Source of the DNA: Ancistrus triradiatus
Lineage: Eukaryota > Chordata > Actinopteri > Siluriformes > Loricariidae
Length of the DNA: 64,000 bases
Direction: 5' to 3'
NCBI GenBank assembly: GCA_025084515.1
Contig: JAJAGP010000282.1
Span: 186,001-250,000 of the forward strand
In this document: positions 30,847-41,480 of the stretch, one piece after another
Layout of the letters: every line of letters begins with the position of its first letter
Position numbering within the stretch: the stretch's first letter is position 1
Position numbers and translations under genes: made by a program
Notes under the pieces: model-generated
Seen by the model: the letters and a program-made list of their open reading frames with translations, nothing else
What the model was told of the DNA's origin: nothing
The model's database searches: none

Positions 30847-33468
30847 TATGTATAATGTCCATCCCTGAAAAACTTCAGGCTGTCATAAAAGCCTAATTAG
30901 TAGCAATAAAGTAGTAATTGTGATTTTTTTTGGTTGATGATCCTATCGTTTTTTTCCGTTTCTCTACAGTCATGTGGTATATACAGGTGCTCCCCAATAC
31001 ACACTGGGGATACATTTCGACAAACCAATCATCAGTTGAATGTAATTGTACATTGAGCCATTTAATATATACTGTATGTATCATAGCGTAGCCTGAATTA
31101 AACGTGCTTAAAACACGACTGCAATCTCGGTGCCTAGTGATTCAATTCAGGTACTAGATGCATAAAAAGACCAATTATGGCCCTACACACTCATTATTTA
31201 GTGGTTTAGCCTTATCTGGACACAATAATGATATACCACATTATATGACCTATGGTAAATGGGTTCACTCTGTCTACTCTGTTGCAGTCACCTGAATCGC
31301 TGCCAAAACCTCTTGAAAACAGTAATTTCTATAATCTAAATGGGCACTTGTCACTTTTGTCAACCTCTAGTGTTAACGCTGGGTTACTATTTTAGGAAAA
31401 CCAATGACGTGCATTTAAATTGCTAACACTATAAAAAAATATATTCATTATTGTTTGACTGCCTGACTAGGTTATTTATTTAAATGTTCATACATATGTA
31501 TCTAATAGAGTGTTCACTGATAGTAGTGTTTTGATTGAATAAAATTAGATAAACGCCTCTAGTTTTGAGATATACACAAGGTGTCTATAAAGTTAGTCCT
31601 ACTTTAACACTGTTAAAACTAACACTATGCTGATGTATGTCAGGTCACCCATGGGGCTCACATTGAATCGACAGATTGTGGATAAATCCTGGGCTCACTT
31701 CATACAAATCTGAAAACAGCCTCTCATGCATGTTGGTTGGTGAGTAATACATTTACTAAAGTGGGACTTACTTTATAGACACCAAAACAGTAGAGTCCCA
31801 TTAAAAATATAGGTCACAAGAATGTTTTATTTTTTTTTTTACATTTTCAAATGGGTTTTTTGAACAAGATATTCTAAAAATAATAATAAAAAAGAAGTAG
31901 GTGAAAAGACAAACTCAAAGCAGGAAAAAAATGGCACCCTCCATCCCACTCCACCCACCAAAGCACAATTACTGCTGCTTATACCCCAAATTCATAATGA
32001 CAATCACCTTTTCAGATGATTATTCAAGTCCCTTTACTTCACAAGAGTCCTTTATTCAGAAAACAGAAGCCTCTTCCAAATCCAATATAACATTCTCTTC
32101 AAACTACAACTCAGCACCTCAATAACACTTTGGTGAACCGGAATATTCTCTGTTCTATTCACTTAATGCAGGAAACTGCACTTTCTGATACACTTGGGTG
32201 GCTTTTACCTCTGATACCGTAAGCACTTTTGTAAGTCGATCTGGATAAACCATCTGCTAAATGAATAAACGCAAATGTAATAGCAATTATTTAGCATAAT
32301 AGCAAGCATTTAAACTAACTTGCTGTGTCATGTGTCTCTGTTCATGCTTACAGATTGCAGGACATTCACTTAAGCATCACAACCAGCACTTGGACTTTCA
32401 CTTTTGCGCTTGTATTTATTTCAATAATGTATTTATTTCAATTTCAAACAGGACTATGTTGAGAAATGTTCAATTTTAACAGTCTGTAACTGTAGAACTA
32501 GAAAGTGCACCGATATTGTAAGATGAGCTGACAAAATGGGAAATGTGTAAAAAAACAATGAGGTGGTTTCAATGTTTTGGCTGTTCTGTATATCTGTGAC
32601 TGGAGTTGAGGTGAAATATTAGGAAGCAATGGAAAGGGTGCTCCAGAGCGATGAAACACTTGGAAACCAAGCCAGACTAATCCTCTATAATGCTGGATCA
32701 GTGCTGAGCTGTGGCTCGCCAAAAGGCGTTGCTTTGAAACAGTACAGCTGCGGAAGAGACTGTTTGCAGGTTTCATAACTGCATTAAAAATGTGCGCCCT
32801 TTGCTCTGCAAGCCACAAGAAGACCATATAAAATGCAATTATTATACAGGCCAATCGAAGGGGCACTAATACAGTCTGAGGGCAAATGGGCAGGGGCTCA
32901 AGCTCCCCCCGGGGTCTATCTGTGTACGTGCCTGCCAAGAAGCATACAGAATTTAGTGTGTAGTGTAAAGTAATTTCATGTGTTACTGTACTGTCATTTT
33001 GCCCAGCCCTTGCTATACACACATAGCACAAGGGATTTTCTATTCTAGTCTTTCTGACTCCAAAGCTTCCATTTAGCAGGGTTTGAATCCTGTGTCTTAT
33101 TCATTACACTGTCTTTTCACCCATTATACTGTGACTAATGTATGACATACGACAGGTTAATTACGGAAATTTCTGCGATCCAGACACAAAAAAGATCACC
33201 GGTGCTCAAGCACCACAGGTGAAGTCGTAACATTAATGTCTGCTCTGATAAACAGCGCTATTAATCATTGCCACATTAGATGGTGAATGAGGAAGCTAAG
33301 CACTACTCCTGCAGAAAGACTTCCTGATAACTGCTAACTCACTCCAGGTTAATGCCAGTAATGAAACAAGAACTTGGGATCCAGTGAAATTCACTTTCCT
33401 AGAGGATAAAGATATTTATATTAATCTATCTGAAGTTTACAAGCTGAAAAAGAGTTTTATTTTGGCAC
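30847..33468. other. Non-coding interval with few repeats
   Basis: A SINE-like tail lies at 32226-32278 (TAAGTCGATCTGGATAAACC). Otherwise nothing was recognised. 32600-32900 is of balanced composition and may be conserved. No exon is supported. Confidence 0.35.
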
Positions 33469-33471
33469 TGT

Positions 33472-33630
33472 GGTGGCCTGGCGATTAAGGTATTGGTCTA
33501 TAGACTAGAAGGTCCAAGGTTCAAACCCAAATCTCTGCCAAGCTGCCACCATTGGGTCCTTTAGCAAGGCCTTTAGCCCACAATTGCTTGAACTGTAAGA
33601 CTGTATCAATTGTAAGTCACTCTGGATAAG
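33472..33630 (+). repeat. tRNA-derived SINE, diverged
   Basis: GGTGGCCTGGCGATTAAGGT, AGGTTCAAACCC and CACTCTGGATAAGGG mark it. The last bases of the tail are changed. Confidence 0.87.
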
Positions 33631-35035
33631 GGTTTTAAATTTAAAATTTCAATGTTCAATATTATTATTATTAGCTTTTGTTGTAGTCAATTTTATATTG
33701 TGAATGATTAGAAAGCCTCCGTCATGAAAACCGCCATATTAAACATGTTATTACTTGCACTGAAAACACTGACATGGCTAGTCCAGCTCACATTAACCCT
33801 GAAAGACACACAATTAAAACAATATTATTCCAGAGTGGGGGGCTTTGGGTCTCCATTTGGTTGGCAGCACAGAAGAGCTGGAGAATAAAAAGTTAATCCT
33901 TATTTATTTGGAACAGGCTTGGATTTTACACAACAGATCCTGGTCAAACAACAATGTCTTCCAAATTATGCAAAGGCAAGACCGGCACAGCTGGTGGAAG
34001 CAGCGTCAACCATCTCAACAAAAAGCATCCCAAAGAGTATGCAAAAAATTGCACATGGGGGTGTAACAGTTCTTTAAAGGATGATCTATATATGAACTTG
34101 AAATAAAAACGCTGCTCCATTTCAGTTTTTTCGTGCAATTCAACATTGTCGATTTCCCCATACTTTGGAGCCTCAGTGCAATATATTGTAAATATCAGTG
34201 TATATACATACCTTTTTGCATATTAATATACATATATTATTGTGATACAATTTGCTCTATACTGTATATATAATACTATATTAATGCTGCTAACTCTCAT
34301 AACTACCTCGAGCCAAGGCAACGGACATTTCCTTCTTATGAGCACTGTATGGTGTAAATCTGAGTGACAATAAAAAAAGTCTGTCTTTCTATATGAGAAA
34401 ACAAGAAAGCATTGTAAAGACATCACTGACGCCATGATATTTAACATGCCAAGGACACCATGCTCATCAAAACGTTTGAAAATTAGGATTTTAATTGACT
34501 TCTATAAATAGGCGATACTCATTACTGCTGATTTGCACAAAATGCAGAGACAATGGTGTCCAAAACTACAAACTTCCATTTTTCTGCCACTACCTGTGAT
34601 TTATGGCCTAGTTACACTTCAGAAACATACAGTAATACATCAAAATGTGAACGCCACTTAACTCGAACAATTCAGAACGGTCCATTTGAATTTTTTTGAC
34701 CCCAAATTCAAACAAAAATTCCAGCTTCAAACATGGGAATCCTAAAAAGAACACTCAGTGGGGAGATCTTGCAGTTGGTGGTGATAGTGCACCAATACCA
34801 TATGCCAATCCCAATAAAACCCAAAAAAAGAAAAAGAACTAGTGCACGATCATAGGCATATTATGTATATTGTATTATTTTATTATAATATTATCATATG
34901 TATATCAGTCTACGGGTGTGATTTCAGACACACCCTCGGTCTCGGCACAGCTGTCCCAGTGATAAGACATGCCGAAACTGCACTCGCCTGCACTTCACAT
35001 ATTTCATGTCTTTATATTTCAGTTATTTCATGTAC

Positions 35036-35612
35036 CGTATTTTTCGGACCATAAGGCGCACTTAAAATCATTTAATTTTCTCAAAAATCGACAGTGTGCC
35101 TTTAAATGCGGTGCGCCTAATGTATGAATTAATTCTGGTTGTGCTTTCTGACCTAGAACCGATTGTAGATGGTTACACAGGCGCTCATAAATCTGTCAAA
35201 ATGTTTTAGCACGGTCTTGGTAAGTTACGAAGCTTAACGGCCACCGTAGTCAGGAAACAATCGCGGAGTAATACGGTATGTGCTTCAGCATTAGGGTACG
35301 TGCATTCATTCATTTATTTTCGAAGCGGATTTCAAACACAACGCTATCAGTCCACGCAGTACAACATGGACATAGAGCAGTCTGCGAGAGAATTCAGCAT
35401 TAACGAATCAATGGTACGGAAGTGGAGGAAGCAAGAAGACGCCCCTGAGCCAGGTAAAGACCAAACTGAGCTTCAGACGGAACTTAAGAGTTTTGTTTCA
35501 TTTAATGTGCCTTATAACCCGGTGCGCTTTATGTATGAAAATAGATCCGTTAGCAGCCGATCGTTGATATCGCGCCTTATAACCCGGTGCGCTTTATGGT
35601 CCGAAAAATACG
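35036..35612 (+). mobile_element. pogo-like MITE ('CCGTATTTTTCGGACCATAA')
   Basis: Near-perfect inverted tips CCGTATTTTTCGGACCATAA and TTATGGTCCGAAAAATACGG lie within TA duplicates. The subterminal GGCGCAC / GTGCGC also pairs. It is 577 bp long, too short for a transposase, but it keeps a coding remnant (see next entry). Confidence 0.88.
35366..35460 (+). pseudogene. Helix-turn-helix remnant of a pogo/Tigger-type transposase
   Basis: The open frame from 35300 includes SAREFSINESMVRKWRKQED, which resembles the N-terminal DNA-binding segment (A-REF-V-ESMVRKWRKQE) of pogo/Tigger-like and POGK-like proteins. The frame then runs into the terminal repeat and stops. No DDE catalytic part is present. 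The family assignment rests on this motif, the TA target and the tips. Confidence 0.65.
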
Positions 35613-35840
35613 GTAGTTATTGATTACTATTATTGTATTACATTCCTTTGCTTTACCCATGCTTTTAATCATTACTTACATATGAATATAGGCGAATAAA
35701 TAAACAATCACTTGGGGATCAAGAACAGATTAACCCTATTTACATTACTTCTGATGGGGAAATCTGATTCAGACTTTGGACAAATCGGAGTTTGAACTGC
35801 CTTCTGGAACCAATTAAGTTTGAATTCCGAGGTTCCACTG

Positions 35841-37290
35841 TATTTGATTTTTTATAAATTATTTTTATTGGACATTAAGAACATGATGTTGATATTTTCT
35901 TTTTCAAACAGTCAAATTTTTTTGAAGCGCACTGTATTAAAGTTGCTTTAAAAACTTTCTACTAGCCTAAGAGCTCTTTGTTATTTCTGCTTTATTTTTG
36001 TTACTGTCATGCTGTAAGTAGAGATAATATTAGTTTAGTAGCTGTTCAGATTACAAATTACTCTAAAAAGCAACATGCAAATATCATAGTAATATCACCG
36101 ATCGTGATCCAGCTTTCAAAAAACAAATGTGATATTTTTGCCAGATTAACATGAAATTATTTAAAGAAATTTGATTCCAGTAGTGTTTAATTTAGCTTAG
36201 AGCCGTGTTTGTTTACAAAGTTGTAAGCTTTAAAATTTTGAGGCAACAGGAAAGGAGGGGGCCTACTGTGAAGATACTCTGATAGCTTATTTAAACAAAG
36301 ACAGTATGAAATTACTCTCCACAATGTATCACTACTCTCACGTGAAACCTACATAACATCTCAACATTTAGGTCCTTCAAATCACAGCTAAAACCTTCCT
36401 TTGCTCCCAATCCATCATGCAGCTGGTTATTGTAATTGATTGCCATATGTCACTTCTAACAATTGTGTGTCCTTGAGCTTGGGAAATATTCATTCATTTT
36501 CTTATCCACTTAATCCTAGTCAGGATCGCAGGAAAGCCAGTGCCTAGCCGGCGAAGGAACAACCCTGGACAGAGCACCAATCCATCGTAGGTCTTTGGAA
36601 AGATAAAATCTGTTAATAAGAATAATAATAATAATAATAATATACATGTACTGAGCTCTCAAACAATGCAGGTGCAACACTAAACGAAGAAATCCATTTA
36701 CCTTTTACTTGTGTACTTAGGATTAATACAAAAGTATTCTTATTTTTCATGGCTAAAGAGCATTTGATCTTCTATCTGATTTTCAGTACATCCTGATGCA
36801 TTCTACACTACACTATAAAAACTCCAAAGGCAGAGAAAGAGAAGGACCTTTGTGAAAAGCTGTTAAAAGTCCTTGAAGTAAATCATGTCAGATAGCTGAG
36901 TGCAGTGTTGAAGGTTGCACAATAGCGCTTGAGCTGTGCTGGGTTATTCAGTGACTCTCTGTGCGAGTGTGGGTGCAGGGGGTCAGCGTGAACCCCTGCG
37001 GCTCCTCCGCACTTCACATTCACACCCAGCAATGCACGACTGTCCACGCAAAAGTTCTCATGGCAGCGCTCTGGAAATCACACACTCTCCATGGAAACGA
37101 TGCAGGAGACGTGTTAACTGTGATGAGCGTGTGACGGCCGTTCTGTTTGTGCGGCGCAGAAACACAAGAAGAGCTGGGACAAAAGAGAGTGGGATAGACT
37201 CCCTAAAGTTACAAACCACTAACTGTCATCATCAACTACAATTAACCTTATGAAAGCTCATCCGATCCACAGCTCCTGTAGATAATATCT
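35841..37290. other. Non-coding interval, part CpG-containing
   Basis: 36480-36595 contains a fish repeat piece (CATTCATTTTCTTATCCACT, GAGCACCAATCCATCG). 36617-36642 is (AAT)n. 36900-37250 has more GC and several CpGs (GTGACGGCCGTTCTG, GTGCGGCGCAG). No exon is proven. Confidence 0.35.
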
Positions 37291-37359
37291 CTTCCCAACA
37301 ACTAATAGTCATCATGGTGTCTGATGAGTGTGCTTCTATGTCAACAGCGCATTATCCAA

Positions 37360-38110
37360 AACTCCTCGTTACCTTCTGCATGACTCCAAGCTGTTCTAAA
37401 ATCCACAACAAACAGAGGGGAAGAAAAGTGAACCTTATATCATTTTTACATGGAAGAAGTTTGGAACAACCAGAACGCTTCCTAGTGCTGGCTGCCCCAC
37501 CAAACTAAGTAATCATGTGAGAAGGGCCTTGGTAAGAGAGGTGACCAAGAACCCAATGGTCACTCTGACTGAGCTTCTGTGTGCAGATGGGAGAAACTTC
37601 CAGTAGCTGAACCATCACTGAAACACTCCACCAATCTGGGCTTTATGGCAGAGTAGCAAGCCTCTCTTCCATAAAAGACACATGAAAGCCTTCCTGGAGT
37701 TTGCAAAAAAGCACCTAGAGGACTTTCAGACTGTGAGAAACAAGATTACTGGGCTGATGCAAAATTTCCCCTCCCAACAAGACAATGACCCTAAGCACAC
37801 AGCCAAGACAACAGTCTGTGAATGTGTGGTCCAGCCAGAGCCCTGAGTTGAACCCAGTCAAACATTTCTGCGGAAACCTGAAAACGGCTGTTCACTGACA
37901 GTCCCCCATCCAACCTGACAGAGCTTGAGAGGATCTTCAGAGAAGAATGGCAGAAAGTCCCTAAATCCAGGTGTGCAAACAATATGGCATCATACCCAAG
38001 AAGACTGGCAGCTGTAATTGCTGCCAAAGGTGCTTCAACTAAGTACCGAGTAAAAAGTCTAAATACTTATGGCAATGCAATATTATCATTTTTTACATCT
38101 TCCTTTTATT
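37360..38110 (+). mobile_element. Salmonid-type Tc1 remains, old
   Basis: Recognisable parts are AAGCTGTTCTAAAATCCACA, AAGACAATGACCCTAAGCAC, CAGAGCCCTGAGTTGAACCC, CATCCAACCTGACAGAGCTT and GCCAAAGGTGCTTCAACTAA. The central catalytic region has a large deletion, frames are broken and the tips are worn away. Confidence 0.8.
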
Positions 38111-38170
38111 ATGGGTTCTTGAGTACAAAACGATGATGAAAACCTTTTTATTTTTAACAGTTCCACTTAC

Positions 38171-38363
38171 CTACATTTACAGCATTTAGCAGACGCCCTT
38201 ATCCAGAGCGACTTACAGGTGATGCAATCTTACAATCCAAGCAATTGTTAGTTAAGGGTCTTGCTCAAGAACCCTTAAGTGGCACATTGGCAGAGGTGGG
38301 ATTTGAACCCTGGACCTTTTGGTCCATAGTCCAGTACCTTAACCACTAGGCTACCACAGTCCC
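38171..38363 (-). repeat. tRNA-derived SINE, reverse
   Basis: From CATTTACAGCATTTAGCAGA to AACCACTAGGCTACCACAG it is the reverse complement of the full SINE. Confidence 0.92.
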
Positions 38364-38388
38364 ATACCTTACCGTATTTCTAGAATTA

Positions 38389-38835
38389 CAGACTGCAGTC
38401 CAGATTTGTCTTACATACTTACATACATACTTACATACTACATGCTCTCTAATAGACAGGACCCCCAGAGGACCAGCACAGATCAGGTATCTCGAGTGGT
38501 TGATCACTCTCAGCACTTCAGTGACACTGACAAGGTGGTGGTGTGTGTAAACACCTCATTGTCACTGATGAGCTACTGTGTCTGACTTTACATCTACAAG
38601 GTGGAGAAATATGGTAATGTGTCTCATAGAATGCAGAGTGAGTGAACACAGGGTTAAAATATCCAGCCGTGTCTGATTCAGTCATACCAGAGAAACACAC
38701 GGACACACCTCCACCACATCAGTGTCAGTGCAGTGCTGAGAATGATCCACCACCCAAATAGTACCTGATCTGTGGTGGTCCTGCAAGAGTCCTGACCATT
38801 AGAGGACAGAGTAAAGGAGACGAACAAAGTAGGTG
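38389..38835. mobile_element. MITE-A, foldback type
   Basis: Long inverted halves: AGGACCAGCACAGATCAGGT ... CTCAGCACTTCAGTGACACT pairs with AGTGTCAGTGCAGTGCTGAG ... ACCTGATCTGTGGTGGTCCT. A second copy is at 47258. The right tip has been replaced by a GT run. Confidence 0.83.
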
Positions 38836-38838
38836 TAT

Positions 38839-38875
<37 letters not shown>
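38831..38875. repeat. (GT)n microsatellite
   Basis: About 45 bases of GTGTAT/GT units at the end of MITE-A. Confidence 0.95.
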
Positions 38876-38881
<6 letters not shown>

Positions 38882-39470
38882 CACAGTAAAGAAATGCCTC
38901 TAGAGGAGATATTCAATTAGAGAGTAAATTATAAATGTGAAAACAAATTCTCTGTCTAAAATAGCAAAGTTCACCAGCAAGAAATGTCAAGATAAATGCC
39001 ATCACAAAAAGCCAAGTTGGAAGTTAAACAGTAAGGTCCTTTAATTTAATTTAAAAGACTCCTCTTTAAATTGTCGCTCACTCACCAATGTTATCTACTA
39101 AACACTCAGAGATAGTCCATCCATTTGTTTAGTTTCATACGATATTGCATTGCATAAACATCATGTCCTTCCTGCAATCCTTACACAAAAGACATCCTTA
39201 GTTCCCCTTACACACATATCTGCAAACACACAGGCAATCTCATCATACTAGATGCAAGAGCAGGAGAAAGGGAGAAATATTGAGAACTCTGACCTTCTGG
39301 AATAAAACTGTCCTTGAATGCTGCTTCATTGTTAGTCCTTATAAAAAAGAAGAATGTGAGCTAATTCTGAAATCCATACTGGTATGCCTTACTATATGTT
39401 GCAATGCTAAATTACAGCCAGCGTAGACAGCAGAGGTTTCTTCAGTGATGTGCATAGATGTTTGAAAGTA

Positions 39471-40014
39471 CACTGCCTGGCCAAAAAAAAGGTCACACAC
39501 ACTAATATTTCATTGGACCGCCTTTAGCTTCGATTACGTCACTCATTCGCTGTGGCATCGTTTCCACAAGCTTCTGCAATGTCACAACATTTATTTCTGT
39601 CCAGAGCTGCTTTCATTTTTCCCCAAGATCTTGTACTGATGATGGCAGATTTGCTCCACTGTGCAAAGTCTTCTCCAGCACATCCCAAAGATACTCAACA
39701 GGGTTCAGTTCTGGACTCTGTGGTGGCCAATCCATGTGTGAAAATGATGTCTCATGCTCCCTGAATCACTCTTCCAGAATCTGACCCTTCTGAAACAGAT
39801 GAACATCTTTTCCACGACCACAGGATGAGTCTTTCGACATGGTTGTTGAACAATTGTGAAGGTACTCACTGCATCAGTTAGGGTTAAAGAACTTGTTGCC
39901 AGCTGAAACATAATCACCAATGCAGTAATTATCCAAAAGGAGGCTCTTTTCTTTAACTATTTAACTATTTACTTAGTTAAATCATGGTGGTGACCTTTTT
40001 TTGGCCAGGCAGTG
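39471..40014 (-). mobile_element. Tc1-like deletion derivative ('CACTGCCTGGCCAAAAAAA')
   Basis: The ends CACTGCCTGGCCAAAAAAAA and TTTTTTTGGCCAGGCAGTG are flanked by TA; length 544 bp. Inside, in reverse, is the end of a transposase (the frame reads roughly NPVEYLWDVLEKTLHSGANL and ALDRN), so it comes from a larger autonomous Tc1-type element. Confidence 0.9.
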
Positions 40015-40199
40015 TATTTTCTTGCTAGATATACAGTCAGCTTCAGGATTATTGGAACAAAAAATGGCATGTGATCAATAAGCTAAATTAAAACAAATAA
40101 TTAAAAGTTAATCATGAAATAGTTTTCATTTTCTACACCTGGATACTCTTTAAACTGTTTAGATACTGGTACTGATCAATATGAATTTGATTGTATGTA

Positions 40200-40775
40200 C
40201 AGTGGTGGACTACTTTAGAATTTTCTAGATTTCTCCATATGATCTAAACATCACCCGATTTTTACACAAGTTCTAAAAGTAGACTAAGAGAGCCCCATTA
40301 ACCAAATGAGACAAAAGTATTATATGTGGTCATTTATTTATTGAGGAAAACAATCTAGCATTGCATATCTGCCAGTAACAAAAGTATCTGAACCGCTAGG
40401 ATTAGCAGTTAATTTGAAGGTGTTTGGAGGATGGATGAGACCAAAATAGAACTTTATGGCATAAATGAAAAGCAGTAGGTCTGGAGAAAAAAAAAACATA
40501 ACATTCCAGCACAAGAACCTTATCCCATCTATGAAGTATAGTGGTATGAATGTTTTGATCTGTTTTGCTGTGTCTGGGACAGGATGGCTTCCCATCATAG
40601 ATGGAACAATGATTTCTGAATTCTAAAGGAAAATGTTAGGACATCTGTCGGTGACTTGAATTTCAAGAGAATGTGGGTCATGAACCAAGACAGTGACCTT
40701 ATGCACAAAAGTCATTCCACCAAAAATGGTTAAAGAATAAAATTTATGTTTTGGAATGGCCATGTCCAATACTAA
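40200..40775 (+). mobile_element. Tc1 family 1, deleted copy
   Basis: The left tip CAGTGGTGGACTACTTTAG follows TA. The 5' region to GATTAGCAGTTAATTTGAAG is followed directly by the middle of the transposase (GATGAGACCAAAATAGAAC, CATCATAGATGGAACAATG). The right end is missing after TTTTGGAATGGCCATGTCC. Confidence 0.85.
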
Positions 40776-41042
40776 TGTTGTTGAAGAAGTTAGTGTAAGC
40801 TGATATAAATAGAAATGCCATAAATAGAAAATAATTTTCAAATAAAAACTAATCTGCAACTGTTCCACGATCCAGCACACATAATTCATGTGAGTGTTAA
40901 GACCGGCAGCTCCCCATCACCTCAGGAGCGCATAAGGAGCACAATGTCAGCCAAATGTTGCTCAGCATTCAGTCTTCTCATGGTGATGTGTTTAATAAAA
41001 CTTTGCAAAATGTGTCATTACAACTGCTGTACTATGTGTTAG

Positions 41043-41480
41043 GTGAAGTCATATTTACTTATATAACACTTTTTACAATGGAGAATTGTCCCAATGCAGC
41101 TTTACAAATTTAGTTTATCTTCTAATATCTAAGGGCAATACCAAATTGAGCAAGCCTAGGGCGACAGTGGAAAGAAAAAGCTCCCTAACTGGACTGTGGA
41201 CTGTGGTAGTCTAGCGGTTAAGGTACTGGACTATGGACCAAAAGGTCCAGGGTTCAAATTTGTTTGGTCCTTGAGCAAGGCCCTTAACCCACAATTGCTT
41301 GGATTGTAAGATTGTATCAATTGTAAGTCGCTCTGGATAAAGGTAAATGTAACTGTTATAAGGAATAAACCTTGGAAGGACCAAGACTCAAAAAGGGACC
41401 CAACCTCCTTGGATAGCTTAGATGATAAATGTAAGGATGAAACTAATTCAGTTAATGTATCTGGCAAGGTAATATATGAG
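41043..41480 (+). repeat. Repeat E split by a SINE
   Basis: The first part (CTTTTTACAATGGAGAATTG, GAGCAAGCCTAGGGCGACAG) ends at about 41200. The second (AAGGAATAAACCTTGGAAGG, GACCCAACCTCCTTGGATAG) resumes at about 41352. The SINE between is younger. Confidence 0.85.
41203..41350 (+). repeat. tRNA-derived SINE inside repeat E
   Basis: GTGGTAGTCTAGCGGTTAAG, GGGTTCAAAT and CGCTCTGGATAAAGG. It has an internal loss (between GGTTCAAAT and TTGGTCCTTGAGC) and a shortened tail. Confidence 0.88.

Larger units (their letters stand above)
34630..35840. mobile_element. MITE-C with a nested pogo-like MITE
   Basis: The left tip (CAGTAATACATC, GAACGCCACTTAACTCGAAC) and right tip (GAATTCCGAGGTTCCACTG) are flanked by TA. 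The second copy at 58384 shares TTTTTTTGACCCC-AATT, AACATGGG and TTACTTCTTATGGG-like parts. It is interrupted at 35036-35612. Confidence 0.8.

Noticed and set aside
32498..33031. 177-codon reverse ORF
   Set aside because: No recognised domain, no splice context, and many rare-looking residues; likely chance in repeat-free DNA.
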